Source of the DNA: an uncultured Bartonella sp.
Lineage (GTDB): Bacteria > Pseudomonadota > Alphaproteobacteria > Rhizobiales > Rhizobiaceae
Assembly (NCBI GenBank): GCA_946481695.1
Contig: CAMLON010000021.1
Coordinates: 1 to 25,760, forward strand
Direction of reading: 5' to 3'
Length of the DNA stretch: 25,760 nucleotides
Part shown: piece by piece, positions 7,936 through 15,893 of the stretch
Position numbering within the stretch: position 1 is the stretch's first letter
Layout of the letters: every line of letters begins with the position of its first letter
The notes under the pieces: model-generated
Told to the model about the DNA's origin: nothing
Seen by the model: the letters and a program-made list of their open reading frames with translations, nothing else
Database searches by the model: none
Program-made: the position numbers and the translations under genes

Positions 7936-8530
7936 CAATTTTTTGAGCTGACAATTATTCGACAATCTTTTTGTGTCGTGCCGAACGAGGATTTTTGGGA
8001 AAATTCCTGCTCGTTATTTCGGCTGCCTGCTCTTTCTTAACTAAAACAGGCACGATAGGCGCAATCATAACAGCACTGCTCTTGAAAATTTGTAATAATA
8101 AGCAAAGTTTTGTCGTGGGGGAAATCGGGAATAATGCTTGCCCATTATCTGGCCTTGATGACCGAGGGCAAAAAGAGGTCGGAAAAATTTTTGAATGGTG
8201 ACGTGCTCTATTTGAGGCAGTGTCGCATATCGTCAGATATTTGCTTCTAACGGGTGAAAGGGCTCGCGTCAGGAGAAAAGACTGAAATTTAAAAAAGACT
8301 GGCGGGAGGCTCGGAAGAAGAGATAATTGGGAGAAGAGATAAAAGGGAAGAGGTTTTCTTCAAGCTTTTTGAATTGCCGGAAAAAGTCGTGGCTTTTTAA
8401 CAAACTGAAGAGGTCAAAGACAAAACAGGATTATCCGGACTATCCGTCAAAACAGGTTTTAAAAAAGTGGCTATGAAACGGAAAAAAGAGTGTTAACGAA
8501 CAAGAAAAACGTTCAAACAGGTCAGTGTTG
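7936..8530. other. Intergenic region with purine-rich repeats, no gene recognised
   Basis: No gene is supported between the ATPase and prs. A 76-codon open frame (7971-8201, GTG start) has a hydrophobic stretch but no ribosome binding site and no known domain. At about 8313-8355 the plus strand is a purine-only-rich tract with repeated GAAGAGATA and GAAGAG words. Confidence 0.5.
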
Positions 8531-8532
8531 AT

Positions 8533-8566
8533 AAAAGGCCGCAGAAACAGAATCTCTGCGGCCTCT
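8533..8566 (-). terminator. Intrinsic terminator of prs
   Basis: A 10-bp perfect stem (AGGCCGCAGA at 8536-8545, TCTGCGGCCT at 8555-8564) with a 9-base loop lies 24 bases after the prs stop on the minus strand, followed by TTTTATC. The plus-strand side also ends in CTTTTC, so it may work in both directions. Confidence 0.85.
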
Positions 8567-8587
8567 TTTCGTTAACAAATGAAACTT

Positions 8588-9520
8588 TTAATCAAACAGG
8601 CTTGAAACCGATTGTTCTGCAGCAGTGCGCGAAATAGCCTCGCCGATGAGGTCGGAAATGGGCAGAACGCGGATATTGGGTGCCTGCTCGACTGCGGGGG
8701 TCGGCATAATGGAATTGGTAATGACCAGTTCTTTGAGTTTTGAAGCAGTGATGCGGGCAATAGCACCCCCCGAAAGAACGCCGTGAGTTATATAGGCGGT
8801 GACGCTTTTTGCGCCTTTTTTCAAAAGGGCTTCGGCTGCATTGCAAAGTGTGCCGCCGGAATCGACAATATCATCAAGCAAAAGGCAATCTTTTCCTGAA
8901 ACGTCACCGATAACATTCATAACTTCCGATTCGCCCGGCCGTTCGCGGCGTTTGTCGACGATGGCAAGCAGGCAATCCAGACGTTTGGCAAGAGAACGGG
9001 CGCGAACCACGCCACCGACATCCGGTGAAACCACCATAACATTTTTGAGCGAATAGTTGTTTTTGACATCGCGTGCAATGACCGGAACCGCATAAAGATT
9101 ATCGGTCGGAATGTCGAAAAAGCCTTGTATCTGGCCGGCATGAAGATCAAGCGTCAAAACGCGGCTTGCACCGGCTTCTGTCAAAAGATTGGCAACAAGT
9201 TTGGCCGAAATCGGTGTTCTTGGACCGGGTTTTCGGTCTTGTCTTGCGTAACCGAAATAGGGAATAACGGCTGTAATGCGGCGTGCCGATGCACGACGGA
9301 CCGCATCAATCATAATGAGCAGTTCCATCAAATGGTCATTGGCGGGATAGGATGTGGACTGGATAAGGAACACATCTTCCCCGCGAACATTTTCGTGGAG
9401 TTCAACAAAAATTTCCTGATCGGCAAAGCGTCTGACCGTTGCTTTACCCATGGGAATGTTGAGATATTTTGTTACGTCTTCGGCAAGGCGTGGGTTGGAA
9501 TTGCCGCAGAAAAGTTTCAT
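8588..9520 (-). CDS. prs: Ribose-phosphate pyrophosphokinase
   Basis: This enzyme makes PRPP from ribose 5-phosphate and ATP for purine, pyrimidine, histidine, tryptophan and NAD synthesis. The 310 residues match the usual class I length. Visible motifs are [10 protein letters not shown] (32-41), the flexible-loop/ATP region [18 protein letters not shown] (88-105), [11 protein letters not shown] (125-135), VDKRRERPG (188-196) and the PRPP loop [15 protein letters not shown] (211-225). The gene is monocistronic, ended by its own terminator. Its product feeds apt at the start of the window, although the two genes are not linked in an operon. Confidence 0.97.
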   Translation of the reverse strand: MKLFCGNSNPRLAEDVTKYLNIPMGKATVRRFADQEIFVELHENVRGEDVFLIQSTSYPANDHLMELLIMIDAVRRASARRITAVIPYFGYARQDRKPGPRTPISAKLVANLLTEAGASRVLTLDLHAGQIQGFFDIPTDNLYAVPVIARDVKNNYSLKNVMVVSPDVGGVVRARSLAKRLDCLLAIVDKRRERPGESEVMNVIGDVSGKDCLLLDDIVDSGGTLCNAAEALLKKGAKSVTAYITHGVLSGGAIARITASKLKELVITNSIMPTPAVEQAPNIRVLPISDLIGEAISRTAAEQSVSSLFD

Positions 9521-10171
9521 GGCTTGGCCTCTGGCTCTAAAGAAAACAGACTTTCTGCGTGCGGTTTTAACTTTTTGTTATCAGATTGCAAGGGTTCAAA
9601 TTGTCACTTCGGCCTTTTTCTATTTGACTGTTTTGTTTTTGCACCGGTTATGAAATGATATTCACAAGTTGCAAACGATCTTCACTTCCATCGGTCGGAA
9701 TTATCAACTGTAGAAAAGCCAACTGTTATTATCTGCGATAAACGACTTGCGGGGAAAATCGGATGCTTTTCGCCGCGACATTTTTTTAAAAAAGGATTTT
9801 CGTTAAAGGCAAAAGATTTTAACGCGCCCGACAATTTTTAAACAAAGGCGATCATAAAGGCCGGACGTGACCGGTGCTACCAACCGGCTTTCAATTAGTC
9901 ATCGTTGAAGCCGTTTAAAGGCCTTGCTTTATTTTTCCGGCGGCTTTTAGCAGAAAAATGGTTGGAACCAACGACGAAATTTCATTATCCAACCTTTTTA
10001 CCGGTGATGCGCAATTTTACGGATGATGCGCAACTCATTGTCAATTGCTGACGTTTCATCACAGCCTGAAAAACGGGATAGGCAGACAAAATCAGGAATG
10101 GGGTTGATTCAACAATTAGAATTCGTTGAGACCGCACCAACGAACGAGCACAGGCTCAAGCAAGAACAAGA
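9521..10171. other. 650-bp gap between prs and pgeF; possible small transcript
   Basis: No protein gene is supported. It must hold the prs promoter, but no clear -35/-10 pair is recognised. On the plus strand two stem-loops (AAGCCG/CGGCTT at 9908-9946 and GGTTGGA/TCCAACC at 9960-9994) end in five T, which could mark the end of a small RNA. The word gatgcgcaa is repeated near 10010 and 10025. Confidence 0.4.
9960..9999 (+). terminator. Possible orphan terminator in prs-pgeF gap
   Basis: GGTTGGA (9960-9966) and TCCAACC (9988-9994) form a 7-bp stem with a 21-base loop, followed immediately by TTTTT. No plus-strand gene lies upstream within 2 kb, so if real it would end a non-coding RNA. Confidence 0.3.
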
Positions 10172-10966
10172 TTATTCGAGTGTGATGACCGATATCTGGC
10201 GGCCATAATCCGGCTCGTCACGGTGTGTCTTGCGACGATAGGAGAAAAACCTTTTCTCGTCACCATAAGTACAAAGCTTCAGGCAATTGCCATGAACACC
10301 GGCATCATCAAGGCGGTTTTGAACGAAGTCCCAAAGGTTGAAGAAAAAATGCTCGAAACGGCCGGATGGAACAAAGAATTTCTCGTATGAAGCACATTCA
10401 TTGACAAAAGTCTCATAAAATTCTTTGCCAACTTCATAATGTTTCGGGCCAATCGACGGCCCTAATGTTGCAACAATATCATTCCGTTTTGCACCCAATG
10501 TTTCCATTGCCGCAACGGTGTTTTCGACAACACCGGCGAGAGCACCCCGCCAACCGGCGTGGGCAGCGCCGATCACATGGGCTTTCGGGTCGGCAAACAG
10601 CACTGGCCCGCAATCTGCCGATAAAATGCCGAGTGCCAGTCCCTTTTTATTGGTCACCAATGCATCGGCACGAGGGCGCTCACCTTTTATTGGTTCGTTG
10701 ATGATCAACGCGTGAGGGGAATGGATTTGATAGAGATTAACGAGGTTTTCCGGTTTCACCCCCATATAGTCGGCAACAATAGCGCGATTTTTTTCGATAT
10801 TTTCTTTGTCGTCATTAGAGCCGCGCCCGAGGTTTAAGCTCTCGTATATGCCGCGTGACACACCGCCCTGACGGGTAAAAAAAGCATGGCGTATGCCTTC
10901 TTTTTCCAAAACTTTAAGGGATGGTGAAAAAACAGGCGATGGTGATAGTAACATGTGAGCGACCAT
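10172..10966 (-). CDS. pgeF: Peptidoglycan editing factor PgeF (laccase-domain/YfiH family)
   Basis: The protein has 264 residues. Family members carry a metal site and, in E. coli, remove wrongly incorporated amino acids from muropeptide precursors; other members act as purine nucleoside phosphorylases. The metal ligands are visible: His82 in QIHS, Cys119 in SADCGPVLF and His136 in GAAHAGWRGA. The C-terminus has CTYGDEKRFFSYRR, typical of the family. ATG at 10966 is used; a second in-frame ATG lies four codons in, and neither has a clear Shine-Dalgarno sequence. It is the last gene of the lgt-midA-pgeF cluster, 42 bases after the midA-like gene, so it is probably co-transcribed. Confidence 0.94.
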   Translation of the reverse strand: MVAHMLLSPSPVFSPSLKVLEKEGIRHAFFTRQGGVSRGIYESLNLGRGSNDDKENIEKNRAIVADYMGVKPENLVNLYQIHSPHALIINEPIKGERPRADALVTNKKGLALGILSADCGPVLFADPKAHVIGAAHAGWRGALAGVVENTVAAMETLGAKRNDIVATLGPSIGPKHYEVGKEFYETFVNECASYEKFFVPSGRFEHFFFNLWDFVQNRLDDAGVHGNCLKLCTYGDEKRFFSYRRKTHRDEPDYGRQISVITLE

Positions 10967-11008
10967 TGTTATTTCGTCGGCTTATCGTGGCGTTTTCAAA
11001 ACCGCTTG

Positions 11009-12112
11009 TCAATTACAGGAAGTATTATCGGCAGTAAATAACCGGTGAAGACCTGTTTTACTGTCGCTGAAGGAAAGTACTTTGAAAAGTGTTCCCATTT
11101 CTTCGGGAGCTGCCAATCTTTCAACATCAAGGCGAATTTTTTCCTGAACAGTCGGGCTTTTATTCGCGCCGAGTTGGCCTGCACGCTCGATCAGTCCCAT
11201 GCCTGTCAGAAATGCGCCTTGTGTGATAACGCCTGATAGAATGCCGTGGCGTTTTGCAACCATTTGAAGCGACGAAAAATCGACATGGCTCGTCAAATCA
11301 TCTTTTCCGGGAGAGGAAAAAACATTTTTGAATTTGTGACGCGATATAGCTTGTAATGTATCCCCATAGGGAAGACCGGTGCTGCCATAATCAATGAATA
11401 GTGCCGAGCCCCGCGCCGTTAAAATATGTTTTAAAACCTGTTCGACAAATTGCACTCTTGCGGGCGAAAGTTCCAAGACCGAACCATCCGGCAAGTGCCG
11501 ATATTTTTTCGGTAAATTTTTCCGATCAAGTACATTACTACCGTTTATGAAGATAAGCTCGTCGTTTTGATCTGTTGCGACAAGACGTTCGTGCCATTGG
11601 TCGTCGATTTTGACGAATTGGTCAATTGGCAAAGCATCAAGAAATTCGTTTGCAACCAGAATGAGCGGGTCTTTCGGCAGGGCGCCGAAATCTTTAAGCC
11701 AGTGAATTTTCCCACCATAGGTCGAAAGGGCGTGTTTTTGCTCCTCTACAAGTTTGTCGGAGGTCTCGACCATGAACACTTTCGACGCTTTAAAACATTC
11801 GGGCGAAAGTTTTACAAGAACACGCAACAAATCCTGCATGAGTGTGCCGCGCCCCGGTCCCAACTCGCAAAGGCTGAAGGATGACGGTTTGTTTAATTGA
11901 TTGAAAGTTTCAATGACCCAGACACCGATAAGTTCGCCAAACATCTGGCTTATTTCAGGCGCGGTTATAAAATCACCTTCTTTACCGAACGGCGTTTCAT
12001 GTTTGTAATAGCCGTTTTGATCGTCGCTCAAGGCTAGCGTCATGAAGGTGCTCACCCGCATTGGTCCCTGAAGGGCGATCAATTCGCAAATTTTTGTTTT
12101 AAGATCACCCAT
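11009..12112 (-). CDS. MidA/NDUFAF7-family SAM-dependent methyltransferase
   Basis: This is a 367-residue class I methyltransferase. Its family includes mitochondrial NDUFAF7, which methylates an arginine of a complex I subunit; the bacterial substrate is not established. Motifs include [18 protein letters not shown] (46-63), the SAM-binding [10 protein letters not shown] (82-91), the acidic VET near residue 115 and [13 protein letters not shown] (154-166). The C-terminus ends with a short divergent tail after [10 protein letters not shown]. The ATG overlaps the end of lgt by 8 bases, so translation is probably coupled. The position between lgt and pgeF is the usual one in Rhizobiales. Confidence 0.93.
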   Translation of the reverse strand: MGDLKTKICELIALQGPMRVSTFMTLALSDDQNGYYKHETPFGKEGDFITAPEISQMFGELIGVWVIETFNQLNKPSSFSLCELGPGRGTLMQDLLRVLVKLSPECFKASKVFMVETSDKLVEEQKHALSTYGGKIHWLKDFGALPKDPLILVANEFLDALPIDQFVKIDDQWHERLVATDQNDELIFINGSNVLDRKNLPKKYRHLPDGSVLELSPARVQFVEQVLKHILTARGSALFIDYGSTGLPYGDTLQAISRHKFKNVFSSPGKDDLTSHVDFSSLQMVAKRHGILSGVITQGAFLTGMGLIERAGQLGANKSPTVQEKIRLDVERLAAPEEMGTLFKVLSFSDSKTGLHRLFTADNTSCN

Positions 12113-12995
12113 TGTTTTTTATCGAATGAAGCTCGGCCTTGTTTTTTGGAGCGTTTTTGAAAGCCCGCCAAATGGCATAAAGTCCGAATAGCACCATAGG
12201 AAGCGACAATGCCATGCCATAGGTAAAGCCGGTGTTGGAAAAAACACGGCTGAACCATTCCGGATCTTCGCCGGGTACGCGGAATATTTCCGAAATCATG
12301 CGTGCTACACCATAGCCGAATATGAAGGTACCTGAAACAATGCCGGGCTTGCGCAAGGCTTTGAATGCAAAAACAAGAATGGCAAGCACGATGAACAATA
12401 TGAGCCCTTCCATCAGCGCTTCATAAAGCTGGCTCGGGTGGCGGGGAAGATAATCGGGATCGCGCGGGAAACAGACTGCCCATTGAACATTTGTCACATT
12501 ACCCCATAATTCCTGATTGATAAAATTACAAATGCGCACCACACCAAGGCCGACAGGCACACCTGCAGCGATTGTATCAAACATCGTCCAAATGCCGATT
12601 TTGTGTTTTACGGCAAACCAGATCATGGCGATAATAGTGCCGATCAGCCCGCCATGAAAGGCCATGCCGCCATCCCAGACGGCAATGATTTCCGCCGGAT
12701 GGCTGAAATAATATTGCGGGTCCCAGAATAACACTTGCCCGAGACGCCCGCCAACGACAACGCCGATAGCTGCCCAAACCACGAAATCACCCAATAATTG
12801 CGGGGCCATTGGCGGAGTTTCATTGTACCAGAGCGATTTGTGTTTTAACAAAAAGGTGCCATACCACCAGGCAAAAAGGATACCGATAACATAGCCAAGG
12901 CCGTACCAATGAAGTGCAACCGGTCCGATTTCTACAATGATCGGATTGAGAAAATCGGGAAATGCAATAGCGGGACAGTTGGGCAAATCGTTCAT
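12105..12995 (-). CDS. lgt: Prolipoprotein diacylglyceryl transferase
   Basis: Lgt transfers diacylglycerol from phosphatidylglycerol to the lipobox Cys of prolipoproteins at the inner membrane. The 296-residue protein has about seven hydrophobic segments. Recognisable parts are [10 protein letters not shown] (29-38), [10 protein letters not shown] (82-91), MAFHGGLIG (111-119, with the functional His114), [12 protein letters not shown] (154-165) and [12 protein letters not shown] (186-197). Compared with the signature GRxGNFxNxE, two glycines are replaced (V153 and C156), while Arg154, Asn157, Asn160 and Glu162 are kept. It heads the lgt-midA-pgeF cluster. Likely clients in this window include the L,D-transpeptidase lipoprotein. 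Confidence 0.96.
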   Translation of the reverse strand: MNDLPNCPAIAFPDFLNPIIVEIGPVALHWYGLGYVIGILFAWWYGTFLLKHKSLWYNETPPMAPQLLGDFVVWAAIGVVVGGRLGQVLFWDPQYYFSHPAEIIAVWDGGMAFHGGLIGTIIAMIWFAVKHKIGIWTMFDTIAAGVPVGLGVVRICNFINQELWGNVTNVQWAVCFPRDPDYLPRHPSQLYEALMEGLILFIVLAILVFAFKALRKPGIVSGTFIFGYGVARMISEIFRVPGEDPEWFSRVFSNTGFTYGMALSLPMVLFGLYAIWRAFKNAPKNKAELHSIKNNG

Positions 12996-13329
12996 GACAA
13001 ACTATTCAATCCTGAATTTTTGCAGCCGAAGATGACCGAGGAACGGGTTCCGGTCAACCCTCTATTGCTTGTAATGTCAATTGTCAGCTTTTAAAAAAAT
13101 CTAAAACTATAGGAAGTGGCATAAAGGACGGTTGCAACTTTGGCTCTAAAATCATGCGGTTAAAAGCTTTTATGTTTTTTAGTTAGAAAGTGTTTTTATG
13201 TTTATGTTTTGCGATGTGGGGACAAAGAGATGACAAATCGCCTATCCTCATTTTAAAAAAATGTTCTATATGTTAGCCTGAATTGATTTTTTAATGGGCG
13301 TCTAAACAGTTTTAAAAAGGATAGGCCAA
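12996..13329. other. Divergent promoter region lgt / ubiK-like
   Basis: This 334-bp AT-rich region lies between divergent genes and must contain promoters for both. It carries repeated ttttatgttt words near 13170-13215. No clear -35/-10 pair or known operator is recognised. Confidence 0.5.
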
Positions 13330-13629
13330 ATGAATAATGGACCCAATCGTGTTCTTGATGAACTTGCAAAGTTGATGACCGATGCAGCCGGTGCTGCACA
13401 GGGCGTGCGCAAAGAAGCCGAAACCGCTTTTCGTGCCCAGGCGGAACGTGTTCTCAATAAATTCGATTTTGTTCATCGTGACGAGTTCGAGGTTGTCAAG
13501 GAAATGGCCGCCAAAGCACGCGAAGAAGTCGAGGAACTGAAAAAACGTCTGGATAAACAGGAAAACAAATCGGGTTCGAAGGCAAAAACCGCTTCGACTT
13601 CACAAGAAGAGCACGAAAAGAAAAAATAA
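13330..13629 (+). CDS. UbiK/BMFP-family coiled-coil accessory protein
   Basis: This is a 99-residue protein of the membrane fusogenic protein family (BMFP/YqiC), whose E. coli member UbiK assists ubiquinone biosynthesis. The N-terminal helix (residues 3-40: VLDELAKLMTDAAGAAQGVR then AETAFRAQAERVL) is amphipathic. FDFVHRDEFEVVKEMAAKAR leads into a C-terminal coiled coil (about 50-80). The tail is rich in Lys, Ser and Glu. AAAGGAT lies about 8 bases before the ATG. An intrinsic terminator follows at 13690-13724. A role in ubiquinone synthesis is inferred from the family only. Confidence 0.88.
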   Translation: MNNGPNRVLDELAKLMTDAAGAAQGVRKEAETAFRAQAERVLNKFDFVHRDEFEVVKEMAAKAREEVEELKKRLDKQENKSGSKAKTASTSQEEHEKKK

Positions 13630-13816
13630 TCCCCAGTTTTTATTGGCTGTGAATAAGTCAGAAAAACGCTTAATCCAGAATCTGTTAGGACGGGTCGGAC
13701 TTTTGTTTCCGGCCCGTTTTTTTATTCTTGAACAGGTTTTTGAATCAGGGGGACTAGCGTTCGCAATTTAGATCAATACACTGAAAATTAAAGATGATTC
13801 GCAAAGAAGCCGAAAC
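13408..13816. repeat. 17-bp direct repeat, ubiK-like gene and downstream gap
   Basis: cgcaaagaagccgaaac occurs at 13408-13424 inside the ubiK-like gene (encoding RKEAE) and again at 13800-13816 in the gap. The flanks do not resemble each other. The entry spans both copies and the DNA between them. Confidence 0.8.
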
Positions 13817-13970
13817 AGAACAAATGGCAGTATTTGCGTTTTATGCAGTTGTTGTGCGTTTTATGCGTTTATGATTTTTGCGGGTAACTTGAACCGTGTG
13901 GCAACGCACGGGTGGTATTTTTCGCCGGAATTTTTCTTGCGGAAATGCGCTTTTGGAATTGAGGAATGAA
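13630..13970. other. Gap between ubiK-like and YbjN-domain genes, with duplicated words
   Basis: Besides the terminator at 13690, this region holds a 17-base exact copy (13800-13816) of part of the ubiK-like gene (13408-13424) and two copies of tgcgttttatgc (13835-13846, 13855-13866). These lie in a 26-codon open frame at 13794-13874 that has no good ribosome binding site. Confidence 0.5.
13690..13724 (+). terminator. Intrinsic terminator after ubiK-like gene
   Basis: A 10-bp stem (ACGGGTCGGA at 13690-13699, TCCGGCCCGT at 13708-13717, one G-U pair) is followed by a run of T up to 13723. Confidence 0.87.
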
Positions 13971-14471
13971 ATGAGGCTTGCCGTAGGCAACTTGGAACGG
14001 GATCGCCACCCTGTCGATTTGATCGAGCAGGTAGCCAATGGTCATGATTGGTCATTTGAAAGAACGGCCGAAGACGAAATAACGATTTGTGTCGAGGGCC
14101 ATTGGGCGACCTACCATATTGCGTTCTCGTGGATGGAAAATCAGGAAGCACTGCATCTTGCTTGTGCATTCGATATGTCTGTTTCGCAACAAAGGCGAAA
14201 AGAACTTCTCAAACTTGTTCTGGCAATCAACGAAAAATTGCTGATGGGGCATTTTGATTTCTGGGAAGACTCTTCGTCGGTCATTTTCCGGCAGGCATTG
14301 TTGCTTTCGGGCGGCTTGCATCCGTCGAACGCACAGGTAGAAAACCTGCTTGTCAATGCTCTTGATGTTTGTGAAACCCATTATAGCGCCTTCCAGATGG
14401 TGGCGTGGTCTTCCCTTTCGGCAGAAAATGCGCTGCAATTTGCTTTGTTTGAAACCAAGGGAAATGCCTGA
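13971..14471 (+). CDS. YbjN-domain protein (type III secretion chaperone-like fold)
   Basis: I chose the ATG at 13971 because GAGGA lies 5 bases before it and the product then starts MRLAVGNLERDRHPVDLIE, as I recall for rhizobial homologues; the frame is open 25 codons further upstream. The 166-residue protein is predicted cytoplasmic. The YbjN domain spans about residues 10-145 (WSFERTAEDEITICVEG, then LHLACAFDMSV, NEKLLMGHFDFWEDS and VIFRQALLLSGG). Molecular function is not known. It precedes the CsaA-like gene by 42 bases, so the two are likely co-transcribed. In related genomes, as I recall, proC lies between these two genes; it is not present here. Confidence 0.88.
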   Translation: MRLAVGNLERDRHPVDLIEQVANGHDWSFERTAEDEITICVEGHWATYHIAFSWMENQEALHLACAFDMSVSQQRRKELLKLVLAINEKLLMGHFDFWEDSSSVIFRQALLLSGGLHPSNAQVENLLVNALDVCETHYSAFQMVAWSSLSAENALQFALFETKGNA

Positions 14472-14513
14472 TCGGATATGTTGTTTGGCAGGCAGTAAAA
14501 AGGAGCTTATAAG

Positions 14514-14852
14514 GTGGCAGAAATCAGTTTTGATGATTTTTTAAAGGTTGATATCCGTGTCGGGAAAATTATCGAAGCAAAGGCTTTCCCTGAAGCGCGC
14601 AAACCAGCCTATAAGCTCAAAATCGATTTCGGCAAAGAGATTGGTGTCAAACTTTCGTCAGCCCAGATAACCGTGCATTATAAACTTGACGAGCTTGTCG
14701 GTCGCGAAGTTCTATGTGTTGTCAATTTTCCGCCGCGCCAGATCGGCCCGTTCATGTCGGAAGTTCTCACTCTCGGCCTGCCGGATGAAAATGGCGCTGT
14801 TGTGCTTCTCGAGCCGTCAAAAGAAGTTCCTGTTGGCGGGCGTATATTCTAG
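14514..14852 (+). CDS. CsaA-like tRNA-binding domain protein
   Basis: This is a single-domain protein of 112 residues with an EMAP/Trbp111-type OB fold (FLKVDIRVGKIIEAKAFPEARKPAYKL, ITVHYKLDELVGREVLCVVNF, GPFMSEVLTLGLPD). Family members bind tRNA elbows or act as the CsaA export chaperone in Gram-positives; its cellular role in Rhizobiales is unclear. The GTG start at 14514 is supported by AAGGAG 8 bases upstream and by the family N-terminus. It sits 42 bases after the YbjN-domain gene. No clear terminator follows. Confidence 0.92.
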   Translation: MAEISFDDFLKVDIRVGKIIEAKAFPEARKPAYKLKIDFGKEIGVKLSSAQITVHYKLDELVGREVLCVVNFPPRQIGPFMSEVLTLGLPDENGAVVLLEPSKEVPVGGRIF

Positions 14853-15577
14853 AAACATCACTGCATCGGCCTTTTGCAATGCGAAGCTGGTTAACCTCGC
14901 GAGCCGCATGGCTTCAATGGCTAGTATTTGAACCATTAGAATTTTTGCTTGTGGCATCATGAACCGATTACAATTTTTAACGATAGTCAGACGGCAATGA
15001 TTGGCACAGCGCAATGTTCGGCAGGACACGGGCGTGGTTCGGTACGCTCGAGGTGAAAAGAAGACGGGTCGTAACGTCTTGCTTTCGCCGATGCTGTCTT
15101 TATCGACGCCCTGAAAATAACAGTGTTCACTATCCGAAATAACATTCGAACGTAAGGTTGAGTGGTGCAAGGTTAAATATGGGAAGATAAGCGGAGTAAG
15201 GCTAAGTGGCTGGCGGGCGAATGCTTCCCTTCATTGTTAACCAAGTTTGCCAATTTTAAACACTGCCGAACGGCATATGAAACTGCTCTTGGCCCACGCG
15301 TCGATTGTCATTAACAACAAGGAACGTTGAATGACAGGGGAAAATGGCATTCGTCACTAACAAAAATATTAATTTCTTCGTCGGAAATAATTTTAACGAG
15401 TTGATGAGAGGATTTCATCTCGAACCCGACAGTCATAACGCTGTCACAACGGGTAACGATAAATAATAGCGCACAGTTTTTATTCGTCAGGTGGAAGCCA
15501 AGCCCGAGCTTCTATTCTCTGATAGCCATTATTCCCCGATAAGTTCCAGTCAAAGCGTGGCAACGAAGTGCCGGCTC
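14853..15577. other. 725-bp gap without a recognised gene
   Basis: This lies between convergent genes. The longest frame (14817-15170, minus strand, 117 codons) overlaps the CsaA-like gene and shows no known domain. A small inverted repeat (GACAG/CTGTC, 15428-15445) is the only structure noted. It may be decayed DNA. Confidence 0.5.
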
Positions 15578-15775
15578 TTATTTTTTTGGCTTTTTACCGA
15601 TATTATCAGGCAAATCCTTGCGCTTGGTCGAAGCAAAATCTTCAAGCTGATCTTGTGTCATGGATTGTTCCATTTTTTTTGAAGCACCCTGCAAAGAGCT
15701 GGCGGGTTTTTTGCCGCGTTTTGCTGAAAGGGCTGCTCCGGCTGCCTTCTGCTGGACTTTGGAACGTGCTGGCAT
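15578..15775 (-). CDS. DUF3008 family small basic protein
   Basis: This is a 65-residue, Lys/Ser/Ala-rich protein that matches the DUF3008 pattern: MPARSKVQQKAAGAALSAKR at the start, then SSLQGASKKMEQSMTQDQL and DFASTKRKDLPDNI. The frame is open far upstream, but AAAGGAAA 7 bases before the ATG at 15775 and the family N-terminus fix the start. Function is unknown; such proteins are widespread in Rhizobiales and often described as stress- or desiccation-like small proteins, which is an inference. It is downstream of the histidine kinase on the same strand, separated by 118 bases containing a long inverted repeat. Confidence 0.88.
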   Translation of the reverse strand: MPARSKVQQKAAGAALSAKRGKKPASSLQGASKKMEQSMTQDQLEDFASTKRKDLPDNIGKKPKK

Positions 15776-15811
15776 GATGATTTCCTTTCTGACAAGAACA
15801 GATACACGAGA

Positions 15812-15861
15812 TTGAAACAGTCTGGAAGAAAGTGATCTCACTTGCTTCAAGACTGTTTCGA
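15812..15861. repeat. Long near-perfect inverted repeat between kinase and DUF3008 genes
   Basis: Arms GAAACAGTCT (15814-15823) and AGACTGTTTC (15850-15859) are perfect. The inner parts GGAAGAAAGTGA (15824-15835) and TCACTTGCTTCA (15838-15849) pair except at two positions, leaving a tiny central loop. The whole forms a stem of about 21 pairs. It lacks a following T run, so it is not a typical terminator; it could be an RNase III site, an attenuator or a protein-binding palindrome. Confidence 0.8.
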
Positions 15862-15893
15862 AATGAAATGCCTGTTCTTTTTTATATCGGGCG

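Noticed and set aside
7971..8201. 76-codon open frame with a hydrophobic stretch after the HerA-type ATPase
   Set aside because: GTG start without Shine-Dalgarno sequence, no known family; likely chance in a long gap.
9590..9610. ggttcaaat, similar to a tRNA T-loop
   Set aside because: No acceptor, anticodon or D-arm pairing could be built around it.
14817..15170. 117-codon minus-strand frame in the gap after the CsaA-like gene
   Set aside because: Overlaps the real CsaA-like gene, no ribosome binding site and no recognisable protein motif.
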